Positions 25,868-32,582 of a stretch of DNA of 32,582 bases are shown in pieces. Positions within the stretch are counted from its first letter, which is position 1. The number at the start of each line of letters is the position of its first letter. The notes beneath the pieces are model-generated. The model saw nothing but the letters and a program-made list of their open reading frames with translations. It searched no databases and was not told where the DNA came from. This stretch comes from Chryseolinea sp. (GTDB taxonomy: Bacteria > Bacteroidota > Bacteroidia > Cytophagales > Cyclobacteriaceae), in assembly GCA_025923195.1 (NCBI GenBank), contig JAICGJ010000052.1:1-32582 (forward strand), written 5' to 3'. Made by a program: the position numbers and the translations under genes.

Positions 25868-28800
25868 TTAGAAGGATATATTTATACCACCCAGGAATAG
25901 CCTGTTAGAAGGCATCGCTCCGGAATTGACATTGCCCGCTCTTTCAGGATCGAATAATTTATAGTCCGACCATGTTACAGGGTTTTGGGCAGTCACAAAG
26001 AGTCTGAGTTTTGTCATCTTCATTTTGCTGGAAATACTCGCGGGAAGCTCATAGCCTAACGTGATGTTGCGAATTTTTACAAAGCCACCGTCCATATAAT
26101 TGAGGGAAGAACCGTACGTAATGTTTTCCTGGTTCTTATTAGGCCTTGGATAGGCATTGGTCGGGTTATCAATCGTCCAATAGTCAACATCGAGATTGTT
26201 ATATCTTCCCTGCATCGTGGCCTGGCCATTGCTGAACTCACTATTGATCATGAAACCGAGCCTGTAGAACAAGAATATTGATAGATCAAAACCTTTGAAC
26301 TTAAACTTGTTGGTAAAGCCCCCGTAGGCCTTGGGAACATCATTGCCAAGCACTTTTCGGTCATCATTAAGGGTGATCCTCCCATCACCATTCAGATCCT
26401 CGATCTTGATCTCACCCGGGAATTGTCCGAATCCTGCGGCCGCATCTTTTTCTTCGACCTGCCAGATTCCAAGTTTATTATAATCGTAAAAGACTCTGAC
26501 AGGTTGGCCAATGAACCAGCCATTGCCAACGTCGTCAACCAATTCCCCATTGGGCCCGCGTTGGGCAAGGTCTACAATTTTCTCTTTCAGACTTCCAAAG
26601 TTAAATTCCGCCTCCCATTTCAAACCGTCTGGCTTGTCGACAACGACGGCATTGAGGGTGATTTCAAAGCCCTTTGTCTCTGTACCACCGACATTTTGCA
26701 AAATGAACGAGTAGCCCGAAGTTGGTGGCAGCTGACGGTTCAAGAGCAGCGACGTACCTGTGGACGTACTGTAAACATCAACATACCCGTTTAATCTGCC
26801 ATTGAAAAACGCAAAGTCAATTCCCGCATCAAAAGATTCAGAATACTCCCAACTCAGGTTTGGGCTCTGGATAAGGTCAAGTCTAAATCCTTTTGCGTCT
26901 ACGTTATTCCAATCATAAAACGTATTTGCAAGGGTACCTTGCGTTTGATAAGGCGCCACTGCTGTATTACCCACTTTGCCATAGGATGCTCTTAATTTCA
27001 ATTCGGTTACTGCGGTGAGGTCAGCCATAAACCCTTCGTCTTTTATTCTCCAACCCACCGACACACCTGGGAAGCTATTCCACTTGTTGCCTTCAGCTAG
27101 GCGGGAGGAACCGTCCCATCTCATGCTCGCCTGAAACAAATACTTGCCCTTATACGAATAGTTGATGCGAGCCATGTACGACAGCAACTGAAACTCTGCG
27201 AAGTTTGTCATGTTTGAGGTGAGCGTGCCTAACCCAAGGTTATACCATTTCATATGTTCGTATGGCAGATTTTGCGCACCCATGAAGCTCTCAGTGAACT
27301 CCTGTTCGGCCGCACTTTGCAACCCTGTGAGTCCGATACTATGTTCTCCGAAGGACTTGTTATACGTGATGATATTTTCCAGTGTATAACCCGATTGCTC
27401 TCCTTGATAAAAGGATGCAAAAGGTGAACCGTTCTTCCGCGTATTGGTGAATTGTCCCTCAAAAATACCACGGTCTAACGTCCACAAGTCCTGACCTAAT
27501 AGAAATTTATATTTAAGCCCTTCAATAATATTGACATCAAGGTAAACGGAGTTAAAGAACCGTTTGTATTTGCGTTCATCGATGCGTTTGCCGGGCACCA
27601 ATTCGGACAATGGATTGGACCGGATACCATCTGATATCGGCAAAAAGATAATATTGCCTTCCTCATCATAAGGCAGTCCCAGAGGAGTCTGATTCACTGC
27701 CTCCGAGATCACAGATGCGGACCCAAAATTATCTGTGATGTTCGAATAGAGGGTAGATACACCGACCTTAAACATTTTACTGATCTCGTGGTCCACGTTA
27801 ATACGTCCCGTGTAACGTTTGTAATCGACGCCTTCTATGAGCCCATCTTCCTGAAAGTTGCTAAACGCAACGAATATCCGGGTCTTTTCTGTTCCTGCCC
27901 GAATGCTCAGCTGGTTATTTAATTGGGATCCGTTTTGATAGATCAAATCCTGCCAGTCTGTTGACAAGTTATTTTGTACAGAATTGAGTTCAACTGCGTC
28001 ATTAAAAACGACCGCATCATCAGGTATTGATGAACCTACATCACCCCAGGCAGCGCGTCCAGACTGACCGTTTGCTGCAACCCGGTTGGCTTCACGCTTA
28101 AGTTGTGCGAACTGCGATCCATTCATCATGGGAATAGTCCTGAACGCTTCAGAAATACCATAAGTGGTGGTAAAATTCACCTCAGTGACGCCGGGGCGGC
28201 CTCTTTTAGTTGTAACAAGGATTACCCCGTTGGATCCTCTCGATCCATAGACTGCCTGAGACGCGGCATCCTTGAGTACTTCAACGGATTCGATATCGGC
28301 AGTATTAAAATCAGCAATTGTATTTGTACCCGCTGTCATTGGAATTCCATCGATAACGAATAGCGGGTCGTTGCTCGCGGTAAGGGATCTCCTTCCCCTA
28401 ATCCTAATCGTGGGAGCTTCTCCCGGCCGACCTCCATTTTGTAAAACATCCACGCCGGCAATTTGGCCCTTCATGGCATCCATGGCGTTAGGCGTAGGTA
28501 TTTGTGCAATAGCCTCACCGGTAACAGTGGAAATTGAGGAAGTAACGTCTCTTTTTTCCTGAGTACCGTAACCGACTACGATGACTTCCGAGAGTTCGGA
28601 GACATCAGCAACCATTCCCACATCAATTGTCGTTCTGTTATTAATAGGCTGCTCTTGGGCGGCATAACCAATAAATGAAAAGACGAGTGTGCCATTAACC
28701 TGGTCGCCTGTGAGATTCAGCCTGTATTGGCCTTCGGCATCAGTGGTTGTTCCGTTAGAAGTGCCTTTTACAATGACGTTTACACCCGGCATGCCTTGAC

Positions 28801-28954
28801 CGGCTTCGTCGGTAACTTTTCCAGTTACGGTCTGCGCTTGCAGAAAGGCTGCGTCTTCGAGGCTCCCGACGGGAGAAATTAGATCTTTTGAATAGCCACA
28901 CACAGATAAAGTGCACAACGCTATCCAGCATACATGTAGTAGTACTCTTCGCAT
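25868..28954 (-). CDS. SusC/RagA family TonB-linked outer-membrane receptor
   Basis: This 1028-residue receptor imports oligosaccharides across the outer membrane using TonB energy. It has a signal peptide (MRRVLLHVCWIALCTLSVCG), then a carboxypeptidase-regulatory-like domain (VTGKVTDEAGQGMPGVNVIV to SFIGYAAQE, about residues 43-110). A TonB-box-like stretch VIVVGYGTQEKRD and a plug domain (AMKGQIAGVDVLQNGGRPGE to PLFVIDGIPM) follow, and then the beta-barrel ending in LFLGGINISF. The length is normal for the family. It is co-directional with susD. Its 416-base leader holds a perfect 24-base palindrome, so sugar-responsive repression is likely. Confidence 0.95.
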   Translation of the reverse strand: MRRVLLHVCWIALCTLSVCGYSKDLISPVGSLEDAAFLQAQTVTGKVTDEAGQGMPGVNVIVKGTSNGTTTDAEGQYRLNLTGDQVNGTLVFSFIGYAAQEQPINNRTTIDVGMVADVSELSEVIVVGYGTQEKRDVTSSISTVTGEAIAQIPTPNAMDAMKGQIAGVDVLQNGGRPGEAPTIRIRGRRSLTASNDPLFVIDGIPMTAGTNTIADFNTADIESVEVLKDAASQAVYGSRGSNGVILVTTKRGRPGVTEVNFTTTYGISEAFRTIPMMNGSQFAQLKREANRVAANGQSGRAAWGDVGSSIPDDAVVFNDAVELNSVQNNLSTDWQDLIYQNGSQLNNQLSIRAGTEKTRIFVAFSNFQEDGLIEGVDYKRYTGRINVDHEISKMFKVGVSTLYSNITDNFGSASVISEAVNQTPLGLPYDEEGNIIFLPISDGIRSNPLSELVPGKRIDERKYKRFFNSVYLDVNIIEGLKYKFLLGQDLWTLDRGIFEGQFTNTRKNGSPFASFYQGEQSGYTLENIITYNKSFGEHSIGLTGLQSAAEQEFTESFMGAQNLPYEHMKWYNLGLGTLTSNMTNFAEFQLLSYMARINYSYKGKYLFQASMRWDGSSRLAEGNKWNSFPGVSVGWRIKDEGFMADLTAVTELKLRASYGKVGNTAVAPYQTQGTLANTFYDWNNVDAKGFRLDLIQSPNLSWEYSESFDAGIDFAFFNGRLNGYVDVYSTSTGTSLLLNRQLPPTSGYSFILQNVGGTETKGFEITLNAVVVDKPDGLKWEAEFNFGSLKEKIVDLAQRGPNGELVDDVGNGWFIGQPVRVFYDYNKLGIWQVEEKDAAAGFGQFPGEIKIEDLNGDGRITLNDDRKVLGNDVPKAYGGFTNKFKFKGFDLSIFLFYRLGFMINSEFSNGQATMQGRYNNLDVDYWTIDNPTNAYPRPNKNQENITYGSSLNYMDGGFVKIRNITLGYELPASISSKMKMTKLRLFVTAQNPVTWSDYKLFDPERAGNVNSGAMPSNRLFLGGINISF

Positions 28955-29181
28955 ATTGTTAGGGGTTAGGGAATATTAAAATTTAATGGGCGTAGGAATC
29001 ACCGGGATCTTGTCAGATAGATCCTGTTACCTCTTCATTGTTGCTCAATCAAAAACATCCAAATGGTTTTTGCGACGGAATGAGCTGGTTTGCGAGAGAA
29101 AATAAGCACGGGGGCTCGGCTTTGTTTTAGTAAAGTGTAGTGCATAGGTTGAGGTTTTGGGTTTTAAAATTTGGCTTCAAA

Positions 29182-29205
29182 AATTGCGCAATCGATTGCG
29201 CAATT
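29182..29205. promoter_or_regulatory. 24-bp perfect palindrome, LacI-family-type operator
   Basis: The half-site AATTGCGCAATC (29182-29193) is followed at once by its exact reverse complement, giving 24 bases of perfect dyad symmetry. The centre AATCGATT fits the AAnCGnTT core of LacI/GalR-family operators. It lies 228 bases upstream of the susC start and next to a near-consensus -7 box (TACTTTTA at 29210-29217, minus strand). No LacI-family gene is in the window. Confidence 0.75.
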
Positions 29206-29337
29206 AAAGTAAAAGTATCGTTTATAAAGCAAATACTATCCTGTACTGTCCTTGCATATGGTGATATGACTCGTAACACGCAGGTTATCAATAAGTTATA
29301 GACGGTAAAAAAATGCCGTAAACGGTGCCGGTGACGG

Positions 29338-29352
29338 TTGCGCTATCGATTA
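29338..29352. promoter_or_regulatory. Partial second copy of the susC operator
   Basis: TTGCGCTATCGATTA matches the operator's TTGCGCAATCGATTG at 13 of 15 positions, 154 bases away. It lies between the rhamnosidase stop and the main palindrome and lacks the right half-site's GCGCAA. It may be an auxiliary site or a decayed duplicate. Confidence 0.35.
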
Positions 29353-29370
29353 CCCATTTCGGCCTTATTA

Positions 29371-32316
29371 TTATTTGGATTGTCTGACTTCCCCAGCCAG
29401 TGGTATTAAAATCACGGGGCCCATCAACCCAGAGGGTCTCGGCTGCCAGTGTCTGGCATCAAACAAGCCGTTATTACGGTTCTCGGATTTTCGCGCAGGA
29501 AAATTGACGTTGTAGAATTTTTTCCAGAATATTTGATGCTTGTCCAGGTAGGCGATATGATTGGCCATCAGGTTGACCACCTTGACTTCAAGTGTGTTTG
29601 TGTTTTGTAACAAGGTGTCCGGCACGTGGACGCGGTACATAGGTCCCAATAGGATTCCCATCGACTTTCCGTTAAGAATTACCTCGGCACTCTCTTTCAC
29701 ATTACCGAGATCAAGGATCCAACGCGAAGTCTTTTGCCTTGGCTTTTCGAAAGTGGTCCGATAAGTCGCTGATCCGGAAAATGATCGATACACTGGATTC
29801 GCAAATGTTGTCCATGAGGCCAAGACATTTATCGTTTGATCCGGTGGCAATTCCGGTCCCCCCTGGTCAAAGGAAATTTGCCATGGACCTGATATGTCTA
29901 ACGGATTGCCTATACTTTCATGATAAGGATAAGAAACGCCATCGCGCCTGTCGGGCGATACTTCCACAATAAGAGTCTCCGCGGGTTGCATCTGCAATCG
30001 AACCTCGAGTTTCCCGTGGACTGATTCACGAGTTTCGCCCATCCCGACGTCGCCTGTCATGGGGTTGTACAAAATCGCTGACTTACCCATTATCCCCAGT
30101 GGTGTCCAACCGTCAAAACCCTTGTCATTATTTTGAATGAAATAAAGGGTTGAGTTGTCCTGCCCTTTTTTCCTCAGGAATTGCAACCCGGAATCCACCA
30201 TCTTTTCCCGCCTTGCCGACGTATTATCTAAAAGCAATTCAAGATCGCTTCCCATCAACAACTTGCCTTGTCCTATTTTCGTTTCGGTTGCTTTCTCCAA
30301 TTGTGAAGGCTTGATTTTCTCTATCAAACTATCGAACAACTTTATGTTTTCCTCCATGTTAGCGTGTCCGTTAACCGATGAGGGGATACCTTCATAGAAC
30401 ACGACGGTTGCGCCACTTTCGGCCAATGACAAGATCTTTCGCAATGTTGCGACCGGAATATATTTGCACTGAGGTATCACGACCGTTCTGTACCGTCTCT
30501 TGCCTTCTGTTACCAGGTCTCCGTTTTCGAAGTTTGTCTGTCCAAGCTGCTTGTCAGAGATGTAATCAAACGCATATCCATCAGCCAGCATCTTTTCTGA
30601 CGCGCGTTTAAATGCTGTATTTTCGAATTGGGGACCAACAGCATCGAAATGTTCGATCATTTCTTCACCAGGTGTGGAAAACCGGTCGTAAATCGGATAA
30701 TAAAGCAGCACATCATTGTCGGGGACAGAGTTTTGTAACAGCGACTGCGACCTTTCAACGTATTTATTCAATGCCCCGAAATGCGGCCACAGTGAATTTC
30801 GCGGATTCAGATGGACAGCGGCGTAGAACAACCAACCGGGCCACGGTTCTCCTGGTGGAGAATAGCAGGTGCCATGGTAAAATATATGGTTAACACCGTG
30901 CAGCATGAACCGGTCAACCGCCGTCTTAATATCCGAAAGGCTAGACTCAAAATGTTCATTAAGCCAGGTAGCAGATTCCGATGATATCAATTTCTTTCCG
31001 GTAACATTACCCGCAGAAGTGGCCATCTTGATACGGAGCGGCTCGACACCCTCGATTTCCGGTATATCGACCGTTGCATAGAGGTCCAGAATATTTGAGG
31101 GCGAGCCATGCGCCTGATTTCTGACCAATGCATTCTTTCCATGTGCCCATTTTTTCCATCGAAACGTAAAATTTTCCAGCACCAACTCTGAAATTGTCTC
31201 CCTGTAATCACACAAAACCCTCTCGTTCCTGTCGGGCACATCCTGTGCGAATAAAGCGGGGAGATGCGCCCTCAGATCGTAACCTCTCATCTTCTTAAAT
31301 TCTTCAAACAGCAAAGGCGTCCAGTCAGCATTGCCCCGGGCATCATCAACTTCATAGGAATCATTGAAGAAAGCCCGGAGTGAACTCAGGTCATAGTTTT
31401 CAAATGCTTTGTCGAAACGGGCGAGATAGTTCGCTAAGGCCGGCGCGGAAAAATGATCCATTACATTCCCTTCGCCACCGGGTCCTGCCCGTTCAACCAT
31501 CTTACCATGCCATCCCATAAACACCGCGTACAACCTCCAACTACCTTCCGGGGCAACCCAATCCAACATTCCATCTTTGTTCACCTTGGTCGTGAGGTCA
31601 AGCACCTTTCCCGAGTTGCTGTAAGCCATAAGGGCCTGCAGAGGCAGTTGCTTTCTAAACTTTACCTGGTCGAGTGCAAGCGCTTGCAAATTCTTGTTAG
31701 CAGCCACGGGTTCCACCAGATGATCTATACGAATTTCGCCTTTGCCTGACCGTAACGGTTCTTTCAATGTGCCAATTGCAGCTTCTTTGGTAATGGTAGT
31801 ATCGTGAACTTCATACACCTGGTTTCCAACTGCCCTAATATAGGGTTCCTGGATAAAGACTATTTTCTCCTTCAGACTTTCGCCAGCCTTTAATGCATAA
31901 CTTTTATACTCCAAGTTTTTACAGGCGTCGATATTGTCAACCCATGGGCCACCGAATGGCCATCCCGTCCCAGTAGCCATGTCGATACCCATATCCAGTC
32001 GTTCTGCTTCTTTCAGCGTATGTACCAATAGCTCCATCCATTGCGGAGTCAAGTAATCGACAAATTGCTTTTCCTTTCCATAAACACCATATATGGGAGT
32101 AATCTCTAGTCCACCGAGTCCCGCCTTCTTATAGGCCTCCATTTCAGCGGTGAGACCCTCCTTTGTTACCGCGCTCCCGTGCCACCACCAGCGCGACCAA
32201 GGCTTTGTCTCCCGATTTGCAGCGGGCCATTCAAGCTTTTTTGACTGCCCGACCACTGGAATTGGTACAGAAGCGGAAGTAAGGGTGATAGCAAATATGA
32301 GGTGAAGAAGTCTCAT
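29371..32316 (-). CDS. GH106-type alpha-L-rhamnosidase, secreted
   Basis: This 981-residue enzyme should release terminal alpha-L-rhamnose from plant or microbial polysaccharides. It has a signal peptide (cleavage near PIPVVGQ) and the family opening SRWWWHGSAVTKEGL with GLGGLEITPIYG (about residues 42-81). It also shows MGIDMATGTGWPFGGPW and a central ESATWLNEHFESSLSDIK. The C-terminal beta-sandwich domain is of the type found in GH2 enzymes (RWILDLGNVKESAEVILNGK to VVNLMANHIAYLD). The size is near that expected for the family. The specificity is supported by the L-rhamnose mutarotase gene upstream and the SusCD pair downstream; catalytic glutamates were not assigned by eye. A heptad array lies a few bases upstream of the start. 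Confidence 0.85.
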   Translation of the reverse strand: MRLLHLIFAITLTSASVPIPVVGQSKKLEWPAANRETKPWSRWWWHGSAVTKEGLTAEMEAYKKAGLGGLEITPIYGVYGKEKQFVDYLTPQWMELLVHTLKEAERLDMGIDMATGTGWPFGGPWVDNIDACKNLEYKSYALKAGESLKEKIVFIQEPYIRAVGNQVYEVHDTTITKEAAIGTLKEPLRSGKGEIRIDHLVEPVAANKNLQALALDQVKFRKQLPLQALMAYSNSGKVLDLTTKVNKDGMLDWVAPEGSWRLYAVFMGWHGKMVERAGPGGEGNVMDHFSAPALANYLARFDKAFENYDLSSLRAFFNDSYEVDDARGNADWTPLLFEEFKKMRGYDLRAHLPALFAQDVPDRNERVLCDYRETISELVLENFTFRWKKWAHGKNALVRNQAHGSPSNILDLYATVDIPEIEGVEPLRIKMATSAGNVTGKKLISSESATWLNEHFESSLSDIKTAVDRFMLHGVNHIFYHGTCYSPPGEPWPGWLFYAAVHLNPRNSLWPHFGALNKYVERSQSLLQNSVPDNDVLLYYPIYDRFSTPGEEMIEHFDAVGPQFENTAFKRASEKMLADGYAFDYISDKQLGQTNFENGDLVTEGKRRYRTVVIPQCKYIPVATLRKILSLAESGATVVFYEGIPSSVNGHANMEENIKLFDSLIEKIKPSQLEKATETKIGQGKLLMGSDLELLLDNTSARREKMVDSGLQFLRKKGQDNSTLYFIQNNDKGFDGWTPLGIMGKSAILYNPMTGDVGMGETRESVHGKLEVRLQMQPAETLIVEVSPDRRDGVSYPYHESIGNPLDISGPWQISFDQGGPELPPDQTINVLASWTTFANPVYRSFSGSATYRTTFEKPRQKTSRWILDLGNVKESAEVILNGKSMGILLGPMYRVHVPDTLLQNTNTLEVKVVNLMANHIAYLDKHQIFWKKFYNVNFPARKSENRNNGLFDARHWQPRPSGLMGPVILIPLAGEVRQSK

Positions 32317-32323
32317 GTGTCGA

Positions 32324-32370
32324 GTATAAGGTGTGGATATGAGGTGTAGGGTGTAAGGTGTAAGGTGTAG
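32324..32370 (+). repeat. Heptanucleotide array E
   Basis: The plus strand reads GTATAAG, GTGTGGA, then after a six-base slip GTGTAGG, GTGTAAG and GTGTAAG. It begins seven bases upstream of the rhamnosidase start, in the same orientation as arrays A and D. Confidence 0.8.
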
Positions 32371-32396
32371 TGGCGCCCAGCTCGGATAACCTTCAT

Positions 32397-32431
32397 CTGT
32401 AAGCTGTACGCTGTACGCTGTAAGCTTTGAG
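32397..32431 (+). repeat. Heptanucleotide array F with a different unit
   Basis: Five 7-base units, CTGTAAG, CTGTACG, CTGTACG, CTGTAAG and CTTTGAG, end exactly at the stop codon of the mutarotase gene. The period is the same as in arrays A-E, but the unit (GCTGTAC) is different. Confidence 0.75.
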
Positions 32432-32582
32432 CTATTCCAATCTAAACACTTCCCTCAACGGTACGGATACTGGCGAATGATCAGGATTCGTCTCCATTAT
32501 ATCCTCCATGTATTTCCACCATTCCTGAACTACATCGTGCTGTGCGAGTTGCTGCGAACCCGCACTTTCATTTGTCTTTTGA
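32432..32582 (-). CDS. rhaM: L-rhamnose mutarotase, 3' end only
   Basis: The last 49 codons of a minus-strand gene run off the right edge; the stop is at 32432-32434. The peptide includes [17 protein letters not shown] and closes with PLREVFRLE, which I recognise as the C-terminus of L-rhamnose mutarotases. These enzymes interconvert the alpha and beta anomers of L-rhamnose before isomerisation. About half of the protein (usually 104-115 residues) is missing because of the window edge, not because of a defect. It is co-directional with the rhamnosidase gene and 115 bases upstream of it. The peptide is short, so confidence is below that of full-length calls. Confidence 0.8.
   Translation of the reverse strand, partial: QKTNESAGSQQLAQHDVVQEWWKYMEDIMETNPDHSPVSVPLREVFRLE

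Larger units (their letters stand above)
28955..29370. other. 416-base leader between the rhamnosidase and susC genes
   Basis: No gene is present. The region carries the 24-base palindrome at 29182-29205 and a partial copy at 29338-29352. A near-consensus -7 box, TACTTTTA, lies on the minus strand at 29210-29217 just upstream of the palindrome. If used, transcription would start inside the palindrome and leave a leader of about 250 bases. No intrinsic terminator for the rhamnosidase gene is convincing here. Confidence 0.5.

Noticed and set aside
29295-29345. Intrinsic terminator for the rhamnosidase gene
   Set aside because: CCGT/ACGG pairs followed by a T-run exist on the minus strand, but the stem is only four bases with a two-base loop or needs a long loop, so it is not convincing.

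Overview
The window looks like chromosomal DNA of a Bacteroidota bacterium, most likely an environmental Cytophagales-type organism. The evidence is a SusC/SusD pair, a DUF4251 protein, a GH20 hexosaminidase, a DUF255 thioredoxin protein, VCBS/ASPIC lipoproteins, weak Shine-Dalgarno sequences and occasional TAnnTTTG promoter boxes. The lineage call is inference; no rRNA is present.

Left part (1-9.2 kb): a gene-poor edge with a 73-bp direct repeat is followed by a DinB-like protein. Next comes a DoxX-like membrane protein behind a repeat-rich leader. A 73-residue protein and a secreted DUF4251 protein diverge across two identical-architecture palindromes. A secreted GH20 hexosaminidase diverges from a GNAT acetyltransferase. 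Then come a putative outer-membrane barrel protein and a DGPF/YciI protein coupled to an ECF42-type sigma factor.

Middle part (9.2-18.2 kb): an anion-transport and signalling block on the minus strand. A PhoB/OmpR-type response regulator overlaps its histidine kinase and is followed by a SulP transporter plus universal stress protein. Three 11-bp direct repeats lie exactly between the kinase and SulP. A YeiH/UPF0324 permease sits upstream of the two-component pair. A stand-alone receiver protein follows on the plus strand.

Right part (16-32.6 kb, all minus strand): a polysaccharide-type locus. In transcription order it holds the end of an L-rhamnose mutarotase gene, a GH106-type alpha-L-rhamnosidase, SusC and SusD closed by a hairpin terminator, a vanadium-haloperoxidase/PAP2 lipoprotein, a small four-helix-bundle (S23/IVP) protein, a large VCBS/ASPIC lipoprotein and a DUF255 thioredoxin protein. 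A perfect 24-bp palindrome with the LacI-family core AATCGATT lies upstream of susC. The mutarotase fragment independently supports rhamnose as the sugar handled here.

The most unusual structure is a set of heptanucleotide arrays (unit close to GGTRTAA, plus one GCTGTAC array). They occupy the intergenic gaps of the right part only, in both orientations, and bracket the four-helix-bundle gene on both sides. One array supplies the last codons and stop of the haloperoxidase gene. The gene-plus-array unit is the best candidate for an undescribed element.
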